From positions 1-21,005 of the forward strand of contig DJRK01000074.1 in assembly GCA_002440065.1 (NCBI GenBank): a stretch of DNA of 21,005 nt, read 5' to 3'. Below, one piece after another: positions 16,301-21,005 of the stretch. Below the pieces are notes generated by a model that made no database searches, had not been told where the DNA came from, and saw only the letters and a list, made by a program, of their open reading frames with translations. The translations under genes and the position numbers were made by a program. The stretch comes from Atopobium sp. UBA6362 (GTDB lineage Bacteria > Actinomycetota > Coriobacteriia > Coriobacteriales > Atopobiaceae). Positions within the stretch are counted from its first letter, which is position 1. Each line of letters starts with the position of its first letter.

Positions 16301-16835
16301 GCACGGCAACCTCTCGAGCGTGGGCTTCGACCTCTTCACCCAGATGCTTGGCGAGGCCGTGGCGGAGGCCCGCGGCGAGACGCGCGACGTGGAGCTCGCC
16401 GAGGTGAACATCAACCTCCCGGCGGACTTCTTCCTGGCCGAGGAGTACCTGCCCGAGGTCGACCGGCGCGTGCTCGTGTACCGCAAGCTCGCGGCGGCGG
16501 TGGACATCGCCGAGGTCGACGCGCTGCAGGAGGAGACCGAGGAACGCTGGGGCGCGCTGCCGCTCGCGGGGCGGAACCTCTTCGACCGTGCGCGCGTGCG
16601 GATCCGCGCCCAGCGTCTGGGCTGCACGCTCGTCTCGCTCGTCAACGGGCGGATTATCTTCCAGGGCGTCGACGTGCCGCGTGACCTCGCGCTCAAGCTC
16701 AAGGGCCAAGGCGCGCTCAACTACCCCAAGACGCACAAGCTCGCCTACCCCTTCCGCAAGAAGGACGCCGAGGTCATGCCCGTGGCCGTGAGCGTCCTCG
16801 AGCAGCTCGGCGGCGACGACGACCTCGACGACTAG
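13374..16835 (+). CDS. mfd: Transcription-repair coupling factor Mfd
   Basis: A 1153-residue Mfd, the usual length. It is the ATP-driven DNA translocase that removes RNA polymerase stalled at lesions and recruits UvrA. The N-terminal region is the UvrB-like module (PCLFVVSGEEAADRAARALAA, GSFRVRGDAVDVWPA). From about residue 490 comes the RNA-polymerase-interacting domain (FKPGDYVVHATHGIALF). The motor has Walker A GDVGFGKTEVA (K647), Walker B DEEQRFG (D742-E743), SATPIPRTMQMA and LKGRVGRSRQQAYAY, and is followed by the TRG and C-terminal domain (FDLFTQMLGEAV). ATG 13374 has GGGAGG 9 bp upstream and gives a normal N-terminus; earlier in-frame starts (ATG 13344, TTG 13290) add residues lacking family character, and the latter would overlap the likely promoter. 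No frameshift or missing motif is seen. It is followed directly by tandem palindromes. Confidence 0.96.
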   Translation: MLINRVSRQLMQTPELEPLVRALGAGDDATLAVAQSARPLMLAAVWASDPRPCLFVVSGEEAADRAARALAAWLGQDNVCRYPERRDYPWSEKAPDDAVVGARCRAIARLAAGEKCVVVASARALLRRVPPVGSGYYASSTFAIGEEVPFDEVPALLVGMGYANNDDVDAPGSFRVRGDAVDVWPAQATAPVRIEFFGDEIDRVRRMVAATGQTIGEMESVTVSPCREMAFTDETVAHAEKALYNRAQNDSRIASDLELIRSRADQPALERYLVELYGGSATPIEHISPDALVVLAEPRALFDDCMRAADEVEGIAGAARISTEGLYTDPRKMDFGSQQRLSFASMLRAGAGAATASIEVRQPGVTGSESKLLGRVRQLIADRSAVLFAVPDRAAREELELRFNDEGIPFAESLGAAEENALDVLDPNARFEAPRLPRDRVTFIDAPVPAGVVMPSAHLGILSVSDLTSRTARARRRAQRVDPTSVTFPFKPGDYVVHATHGIALFSDIVRQEVAGKERDYFLLEYAGGDKLFVPLEQVDRLTRYVGPDGDSPRLTRLNTADWSRATGKARKSAKKLAFDLVDLYTRRSSVQGFAFSPDSPVQQDMESSFPYELTPDQASAVADIKADMEARKPMDRLLCGDVGFGKTEVALRAAFKCCQDSKQVMILCPTTILAQQHFETFYERFAPFDLKVAVLSRFVTPAQQRRALEGFADGSVDVLVGTHRLLSADVNPYDLGLVIIDEEQRFGVQHKEQLKNMREQVDVLTLSATPIPRTMQMAMSGVRDMSLIMTPPPGRLPVKVTVGEYDPDVVSAAIRDELARNGQVYYVSNRVHTIDEAVERVMEAAPEARVGVAHGKMSPRQVEDVMLQFNEHEIDVLVATTIIESGIDNSRSNTLIIEDSQRLGLAQLYQLKGRVGRSRQQAYAYFMFPGETPLTPEATDRLTAINEYQDLGSGMKIAMRDLEIRGAGSLMGAEQHGNLSSVGFDLFTQMLGEAVAEARGETRDVELAEVNINLPADFFLAEEYLPEVDRRVLVYRKLAAAVDIAEVDALQEETEERWGALPLAGRNLFDRARVRIRAQRLGCTLVSLVNGRIIFQGVDVPRDLALKLKGQGALNYPKTHKLAYPFRKKDAEVMPVAVSVLEQLGGDDDLDD

Positions 16836-16836
16836 C

Positions 16837-16883
16837 AATTTGGGGTCGGACCCTAAGTTAATTTGGGGTCCGACCCCAAATTA
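16837..16883. repeat. Two tandem REP-like palindromes after mfd
   Basis: Two adjacent 23-bp units share AATTTGGGGTC as the left arm. In the second (16860-16882) the right arm GACCCCAAATT is a perfect match around one central base. In the first (16837-16859) the right arm GACCCTAAGTT matches at 9 of 11. The GGGGTC/GACCCC palindrome type is, from memory, common among REP elements linked to Y1/IS200-like (RAYT) transposases, though none is visible here. The unit sits between convergent mfd and the DUF956-like gene and may also serve as a terminator. The stop codon of the minus-strand gene lies inside the second copy. Confidence 0.75.
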
Positions 16884-17216
16884 GTTCGCTGGGATAAAGA
16901 GGTCGTGGGGGAGATGGGTCCCCATCGCGCGCACGAGTCCTGGGCCTTCTGCGGGTATGACGGTCGTGACCTGGCCGTCGTTTGTGTGCACATCGAGTCC
17001 GCGGACTTCGGAGCGAAAGATGTCCACGACTACGGACGTCACATCGTCCCACGGCATCCGCATGCGTCGGGCGCCCTCTCCCAGGATGAATTCGAGCCCC
17101 CTGTCCCCGCACTGGACGGAGCCCGGCCGGGGTAGAATCCCGCCGGTGAGGCAGTTGCATCCGCACTCGAAGTCGACGCGCTCGTTGAGCGGAACAATAG
17201 GGATACCTGTCCTCAT
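16881..17216 (-). CDS. DUF956/ManO-like protein
   Basis: A 111-residue soluble protein resembling the DUF956 family, which in Firmicutes is encoded beside mannose-family PTS genes (manO) and is thought to be regulatory. Matching features are the small N-terminal strand region, PGSVQCGDRGLEFIL (family pattern: a glycine, then GDxxxEF), RMPWDDVTSVVVDI (family pattern IPWxxI) and the C-terminal VRAMGTHLPHDLFIPAN. The N-terminus has two cysteines (CGCNC) of unknown meaning. The ATG at 17216 follows AAGGAGCTCTC. It lies 17 bp after the sugar-kinase homologue and is the last gene of a minus-strand operon. Its stop codon falls inside the REP-like palindrome. The assignment rests on pattern memory and should be regarded as probable. 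Confidence 0.6.
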   Translation of the reverse strand: MRTGIPIVPLNERVDFECGCNCLTGGILPRPGSVQCGDRGLEFILGEGARRMRMPWDDVTSVVVDIFRSEVRGLDVHTNDGQVTTVIPAEGPGLVRAMGTHLPHDLFIPAN

Positions 17217-17233
17217 GAGAGCTCCTTGCCTGC

Positions 17234-18235
17234 TTATTGTCGGATGGAGGGCTTGACGCCTGCGGCGAGAAGGGACGCGATCTCGCTCTCGGTCGCCGCC
17301 GAGAGATCGCCCGAGATGGTCGCTTTAAACGCGGAGGCCATCGTGGCGAAGTCCACGCTGAACTGCATGTCCCACTTGCTCGTAGCGCCATGGACGAGCG
17401 AGGCGGCGAACACGCTGCCGGAGCTCGAGATGTCGGCGAGCGAGACGACCTGAGGCGTGGCGAGATAGGTCTTGTCCTTGCTCACGACGGCGCCGCGAAT
17501 CTTGGCCACGTCGTATCGGTCGATCTGGCGGACGACGAAGCAGGTGTTTTCGAGCGAGTAGTCGTTCATCATGCCCCGTGCCCAAGAAAGACAGAAGTCG
17601 AAGAGCGCGTCGTCCTCGACCTGCGCATGCTCGAGCGTGATGATGTCGTCCTCGGAGGCTATAAGGCAATCGACGTAGGGCAGCAGCTTGCCGAGCTTGG
17701 CGAGAGCATCCTCGCGCGACCACATGGTTTCGCGGTAGTTGAGGTCGAGCACGGTGCGGATGCCGCGGCCCTTGCAGGCTTTGAGGCCGATGAGGGCCGC
17801 GTGGAACATCTCGTCGGAAATCGCGGGAACCACGCCCGAGAAGAAGAACGTCCCAACGCCGTTCAACATGCTGTCCCAGTCGAAGTCCTCTCGTTGGGCG
17901 TGCGCCATGGAGGTGTCGCTGCGATCGTAGGTCACCACCGTGGGGCGAATCGAGCGGCCGCGCTCGGTGTAATAGAGCCCCATTCGGTGGTTGGAGCGCA
18001 GGATGCGTGAGGTATCGATGCCGTAACGGGCGAGATTCATGATCGCATTCGTGCCCAAGCGGTTGCTCGAGATCTCGCTCGCGAAGGAGACCTCTTCGCC
18101 GAGCTGAGCCAATGTGATCGCTACCACGGCCTCAGCGCCGCTGTACGTGATTTCCAGGCTCTTTGCGTCGTCGAGGCGTTCGTGCGCGACGGTGGAAAGC
18201 CTGATAAGCGGTTCGCCAAAGCAGAGGATGTTCAT
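17234..18235 (-). CDS. PfkB-family sugar kinase homologue (2-keto-3-deoxygluconate kinase-like), probably catalytically inactive
   Basis: A 333-residue protein with the PfkB/ribokinase fold, closest in pattern to 2-keto-3-deoxygluconate kinases. It begins MNILCFGEPLIRLS and has ISSNRLG, GIDTSRI, RMGLYYTERGRSIRPTVV, YDRSDTS and a DLNYRETMW segment. The signature that supplies the anion hole and catalytic base, normally D-T-x-GAGD-x-F, reads DISSSGSVF at 268-276. The catalytic aspartate is Ser274 and only one glycine of the motif remains. The first signature is also altered (GAEAVVA where GAEANVA is usual). The fold is otherwise intact with no stop or frameshift, so a sensory or regulatory pseudokinase is more likely than a decaying gene. 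ATG 18235 was chosen; it lies one base after the stop of the permease gene with no Shine-Dalgarno, implying coupled translation. A TTG at 18250 would add five residues. Confidence 0.85.
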   Translation of the reverse strand: MNILCFGEPLIRLSTVAHERLDDAKSLEITYSGAEAVVAITLAQLGEEVSFASEISSNRLGTNAIMNLARYGIDTSRILRSNHRMGLYYTERGRSIRPTVVTYDRSDTSMAHAQREDFDWDSMLNGVGTFFFSGVVPAISDEMFHAALIGLKACKGRGIRTVLDLNYRETMWSREDALAKLGKLLPYVDCLIASEDDIITLEHAQVEDDALFDFCLSWARGMMNDYSLENTCFVVRQIDRYDVAKIRGAVVSKDKTYLATPQVVSLADISSSGSVFAASLVHGATSKWDMQFSVDFATMASAFKATISGDLSAATESEIASLLAAGVKPSIRQ

Positions 18236-18236
18236 C

Positions 18237-19163
18237 TTAGACACCAACAATCACTACGAGCGCCGTCATGACGACCACGCCTACAAAAACGGTCAACGCG
18301 TTTGCCACACCTGCGAGACCTTCGTCGCCGCCGGCCCACAGCGTGTAGAGGGGGCCGGTAGAAGGCGCGGGCGCCCAGGCGAGCACCATTACTACTGTAC
18401 GCGCGGCGGGGTCGAGAGGGAGGACAAATGCGGCGGCCAAACAAAGAAACAGCGCGAACGTGAACCTCCAGGCGAGCAACCTCGCGAGCTCGGCGGCCTT
18501 CTTCGCGTCGAGGCTGAAGCGAATCATGAGCCCGATCATCAACATCGCCAAGAAGGAATTCGCGTTCGCGATGGGGTCGATGAGGGTGATGACGCCGGCG
18601 GGTATGCGAATGCCGACGAGGCTCAGGAGGATGAGAACGACGTAGCAGTCAAAGGGCACCGACGAGAAGAGCGTCCTGGCAAAGATGCGCGCTCGGTCGC
18701 GGAAGCACTGGTAGTCGGTTCCCAGGACGAGCGCCCTGATGAGCGCCCAAACCCCTCCGGTGCACATAAGCGAGTTCCCCGCATCGAAGAGGCATGTCGC
18801 GACGGCGCCCGATGCGGGAAAGAAGGCTTGGACGAAGGCGAGGGCGAAGCAGCCGATATTGTAGCCGGAGACGTTTGCCTGCTGCACAATGCGCTCGTCG
18901 CGGGGCTTGTTGCGATAGACAAGAAGCGAGAGGAAGAACGGGAGCGCATTTGCCGCGAAGCCGAGCCCGATGAGGGAAAGGAGCGACACATCGAACGTCG
19001 AAGACTCGAAAGCCCGAATGATCGCAGCCGGAAGCGTCAGGTTGAAAACAATCTTTGATATCAACCTACTCGCGCCGTCACCGAACTTCCCACTGTGCGA
19101 GGCGGCGATGCCCACGACGATGACGAGGACGAATGAGGCAACTTTGGCGATGACTTCCAGCAT
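18237..19163 (-). CDS. AEC-family permease
   Basis: A 308-residue membrane protein with about ten hydrophobic helices, matching the auxin efflux carrier (AEC) family. Typical features are the opening helix plus HSGKFGDGASRLISKIVFNL, followed by TLPAAIIRAF, which resembles the family's usual N-terminal segment. A break helix NVSGYNIGCFALAFVQAFFP is present, and a second-half repeat with SFLAMLMIGLMIRFS. AEC proteins export or import organic acids or other anions; the substrate is unknown. AGGAAC lies about 11 bp before the ATG. The stop is one base before the ATG of the PfkB-like gene, so the two are tightly coupled, suggesting the permease substrate and the kinase-like protein's ligand are related. 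Confidence 0.85.
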   Translation of the reverse strand: MLEVIAKVASFVLVIVVGIAASHSGKFGDGASRLISKIVFNLTLPAAIIRAFESSTFDVSLLSLIGLGFAANALPFFLSLLVYRNKPRDERIVQQANVSGYNIGCFALAFVQAFFPASGAVATCLFDAGNSLMCTGGVWALIRALVLGTDYQCFRDRARIFARTLFSSVPFDCYVVLILLSLVGIRIPAGVITLIDPIANANSFLAMLMIGLMIRFSLDAKKAAELARLLAWRFTFALFLCLAAAFVLPLDPAARTVVMVLAWAPAPSTGPLYTLWAGGDEGLAGVANALTVFVGVVVMTALVVIVGV

Positions 19164-19242
19164 GGGGGCTACGTTCCTGTTCTGCGCGCCTGGGCCCGCG
19201 ATGTCGTGAGGTTCGGTGCAAGGCGCCCGAACAGCGTGTTTC

Positions 19243-19806
19243 TTAGTACTTGGGCTTACGAATACGCGTGACCTTCTCGGGGTGGAAGCGCTTGACGGCG
19301 GCCAGCCCGTCGGCGGCGGTGTAGCGGTCGTTCGCCTTCTTGAACTGGATGCGGATGGGCGCGAACCCCATGTCCTTGTTCGCCAACGCGAGGCGCGCCT
19401 GACGACGGTTGCGGGCGGAGACCCAGGAATCGTAGTCGACGGGGACGGCGCATAGATACGTGTCGTCCTTAAGCTTGAGAAGGAACACTTCCGAGATCTG
19501 GTCCCAGGGCGTAAAACCCGAGCCCATGGAGTCGGTGTTGTCGGTGATGCCGTTCTCGTCGATGACGATGGCGTTGCGGCGCTTCACGATTTTCGTGATG
19601 TTCGAGCAGATGATGAAGAGCGAGACGGGGACCATGAGCCAGCCCATGCCTACCTTCATGACGAGGGGGTTCTCCGCGAAGGGGAGCGGCTGGGTCAAGA
19701 CGAGGATTGCCCCTGCGAAGAGGCATACGCCCATAAAGAGGTAAGAACCCAGCAAAACGACGTTGCTTGTGATGGAGAGTCTCTCTCCCGTAATCGCCTT
19801 GGCCAC
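19243..19806 (-). CDS. STM3941-like membrane protein of unknown function
   Basis: A 187-residue protein with two membrane helices (about residues 16-38 and 49-70) and a cytoplasmic domain. The order of two helices, IVIDENGITDN, a Ser/Gly loop and FTPWDQISEVFLLKLKDDTYLCAV recalls the STM3941/PH-like family, whose role is unknown. The C-terminus is basic (VTRIRKPKY). The start is a GTG at 19806 with GGGAG 5 bp upstream; no ATG nearby has a comparable site. It is the first gene of the minus-strand cluster, with 79 bp before the permease gene and no terminator between them, so co-transcription is plausible. It faces the PTS operon across the shared intergenic region. Confidence 0.65.
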   Translation of the reverse strand: MAKAITGERLSITSNVVLLGSYLFMGVCLFAGAILVLTQPLPFAENPLVMKVGMGWLMVPVSLFIICSNITKIVKRRNAIVIDENGITDNTDSMGSGFTPWDQISEVFLLKLKDDTYLCAVPVDYDSWVSARNRRQARLALANKDMGFAPIRIQFKKANDRYTAADGLAAVKRFHPEKVTRIRKPKY

Positions 19807-19823
19807 GGCTGCTCCCTTCTAGT

Positions 19824-19847
19824 GGGTACATACGTTTGTGTATACCC
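19824..19847. promoter_or_regulatory. 24-bp palindrome, candidate operator
   Basis: GGGTACATAC (19824-19833) and GTGTATACCC (19838-19847) match as an inverted repeat at 8 of 10 positions around GTTT. It lies 18-41 bp before the GTG of the STM3941-like gene and just downstream of a TATGAT -10 on the minus strand, where a bound repressor would block transcription. Confidence 0.45.
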
Positions 19848-19880
19848 GGTTTTGATGGGGAAATCATAGCCAAATTCATG

Positions 19881-19910
19881 TTGAAACAGCAGTGTAGTAC
19901 CTCAAATTAT
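19881..19910 (+). promoter_or_regulatory. Candidate promoter for the PTS operon
   Basis: TTGAAA (19881-19886), an 18-bp spacer and AATTAT (19905-19910). The -35 matches 5/6 and the -10 4/6. It would give a leader of about 240 nt to the EIIB gene. Confidence 0.3.
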
Positions 19911-20154
19911 GGAGAAACAGTGAACGATTAATACATAAATGTCAGACAGCTGTCAGTTAACGGCAGATTCTCAGAACAAAACAAGAACACGATATGAAGA
20001 AACAATGAAGTTGATACGAAAGCAACGTTCTCACCAACTGAGGTCCATGGAGGAAATATGATTCAGGCCATCGAAACCTCCACACCAGTAGAAGCCGTAG
20101 GGCCGGAGGGTCAGACAGGTAAGCAATCGGAAGTAGGCAAGGAGAGGAGGAGAA

Positions 20155-20481
20155 ATGGCGAGCAAGAAGTTCATTGTTGGCGTTACCGCTTGCCAGATCG
20201 GCATCGCCCACACGTTCATGGCGGCCGAGTCTCTGACGAAGGCGATCGAGGCGCGCGGGTGCGAGGCCAAGATCGAGACCCAGGGCGCGACGGGCGCCGA
20301 GAACGTCATTACCGACGAGGATCTCGCCCGCGCCGACGCGGCCATCATCGCGGCCGACGTGAAGATCAAGCAGGCTGAGCGCTTCGACCCCGTTCCCACC
20401 CTGAGCTGCAAGACCAATGAGGTCATGACGCTCGAGACCGCACTCGGCGTCGTTGATGAGGTACTGGAGGCGATTGAGTAA
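20155..20481 (+). CDS. PTS fructose-family EIIB component
   Basis: A 108-residue phosphocarrier domain of the sugar phosphotransferase system, fructose/mannitol class. It passes a phosphoryl group from EIIA to the sugar as it crosses EIIC. The active cysteine is C13 in VTACQIGIAHTFMAAE; the usual family sequence is CPTGIAHT, so the two residues after the cysteine are unusual. KIETQGATGAENVIT and the IIAADVKI segment also match the family. GGAGG precedes the ATG by 4 bp. The EIIC gene begins 2 bp after the stop. Here EIIB is a separate small protein, unlike the multidomain FruA of many bacteria, and EIIA is not in the window. The sugar is unknown; fructose or a related hexose is likely. Confidence 0.9.
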   Translation: MASKKFIVGVTACQIGIAHTFMAAESLTKAIEARGCEAKIETQGATGAENVITDEDLARADAAIIAADVKIKQAERFDPVPTLSCKTNEVMTLETALGVVDEVLEAIE

Positions 20482-20483
20482 AA

Positions 20484-21005
20484 ATGGCTGAGATTAAGCG
20501 CAAGAACGCAAAGAAGAAGAGCGCGGGCCGTCAAGCCTGGGATGCTGTTCTCACCGGTATTTCCTACATGATTCCGTTCATCGTCGGCGGCGGCGTCCTG
20601 TGGGGCATCGCAAAGGCAATGGGCGGCTACAACATCGCGGCAGACATGAAAGCCGTCGGCGGCTACACCGAGTACTCCCTGGCAATGGTCATATACGCAA
20701 TCGGCTCCGCCATCTTTGACGTCTGCGTCCCGATCATCGGCGCCTATACCGCCTATGCCCTCTCCGATAAGCCCGGTCTCGCCCCCGGCTTCGCAGTAGG
20801 CGTCATCTCCAACACGATCAAGGCCGGCTTCCTCGGCGCCGTCGTGGGCGGCATCATCGCCGGCTACATCGTGAACTTCCTCAAGGACTGCTCCAAGAAG
20901 GTCCCCTCCTCCGTGCAGTCCGTGTTCCCGATCCTGATCATCCCGGTCGTCGGCACTGCCGCCACCTCCCTGCTCATGTGGTACGTCATCGGCGTGCCCA
21001 TCGGC
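20484..21005 (+). CDS. PTS fructose-family EIIC permease (3' partial)
   Basis: The first 174 residues of a PTS membrane channel, open to the window end. A basic N-terminus (MAEIKRKNAKKKSAGRQ) is followed by VLTGISYMIPFIVGGGVLWG, the standard opening of fructose-type EIIC. Further helices include FDVCVPIIGAYTAYALSDKPGLAPGF, an AVGVISNTIKAGFLGAVVGG segment and a cytoplasmic loop KKVPSSVQSVFPILIIPV. EIIC binds and translocates the sugar that EIIB phosphorylates. The gene starts 2 bp after EIIB, so the two are one transcript; AGGCG upstream is only a weak ribosome site and coupling is likely. EIIA and any metabolic enzyme may follow beyond the window. Confidence 0.9.
   Translation, partial: MAEIKRKNAKKKSAGRQAWDAVLTGISYMIPFIVGGGVLWGIAKAMGGYNIAADMKAVGGYTEYSLAMVIYAIGSAIFDVCVPIIGAYTAYALSDKPGLAPGFAVGVISNTIKAGFLGAVVGGIIAGYIVNFLKDCSKKVPSSVQSVFPILIIPVVGTAATSLLMWYVIGVPIG

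Larger units (their letters stand above)
19807..20154. other. Divergent regulatory region between the STM3941-like gene and the PTS operon
   Basis: 348 bp, A+T-rich, without a convincing gene. It contains a 24-bp palindrome (19824-19847), a candidate minus-strand -10 (TATGAT, 19863-19868), a candidate + strand promoter (19881-19910) and a perfect 10-bp palindrome GACAGCTGTC (19945-19954). An open frame with a good ribosome site starts at 20058 but runs into the EIIB gene in another frame. The leader of the PTS operon would be over 200 nt, long enough for RNA-level control, though no known riboswitch or antiterminator motif was recognised. Confidence 0.6.

Noticed and set aside
13338..16838. 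Minus-strand open frame of over 1100 codons opposite mfd
   Set aside because: Antisense shadow of mfd, with low-complexity His/Arg/Val/Leu composition and no motifs.
18114..19058. + strand open frame of 314 codons opposite the PfkB-like and AEC genes
   Set aside because: Its translation is rich in charged residues with no domain, while the minus-strand frame encodes a clear multi-helix permease.

Overview
The window looks like a stretch of chromosome from a high-G+C Gram-positive bacterium. The best guess is an anaerobic Coriobacteriia (Olsenella/Collinsella/Atopobiaceae-like). This rests on G+C-rich coding DNA, a GlgD-type second ADP-glucose pyrophosphorylase subunit, a GH13 amylase fused to MalQ, type III pantothenate kinase, and PTS, OPT and GRP transporters. 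It is inferred from gene content and was not checked against any database.

Layout. Positions 1-5871 hold the end of a glycogen operon, all on the + strand: glgD (5' end missing), glgA, and a 1087-residue fusion of an alpha-amylase-family enzyme with a 4-alpha-glucanotransferase. It closes with a strong hairpin. ADP-glucose synthesis, chain elongation and glucan breakdown or rearrangement are thus encoded together. Positions 5950-7475 are a conspicuously lower-G+C patch with two overlapping genes, one for a membrane-anchored and one for a secreted protein, which share a short domain of unknown function. Positions 7476-10407 carry a GlxA/AraC-type regulator divergent from a sugar-uptake transporter (GRP family) and a short-chain dehydrogenase. 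Between them lie three copies of TTTGACGC placed as an AraC-type activator site would be. A bidirectional terminator separates this from a convergent OPT-family oligopeptide/metal transporter (minus strand, 10542-12191). Type III pantothenate kinase (coaX) and the transcription-repair coupling factor mfd follow on the + strand, with a large palindromic repeat between them and a tandem REP-like palindrome after mfd.

Positions 16881-19806 hold four minus-strand genes: a DUF956/ManO-like protein, a PfkB-family sugar-kinase homologue that has lost its catalytic aspartate, an AEC-family permease and an STM3941-like membrane protein. They diverge from a fructose-type PTS operon (EIIB complete, EIIC cut off at the window end) across a 348-bp regulatory region with a 24-bp palindrome. 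Divergence and content suggest one carbohydrate-responsive locus, but no dedicated regulator gene is visible.

The most noteworthy items are the apparent pseudokinase with its PTS-linked neighbours, the low-G+C secreted-protein pair, the spaced operator repeats beside the GlxA-type regulator, and the two palindromic repeat elements flanking mfd. No rRNA, tRNA, CRISPR array, transposase or phage gene was seen.
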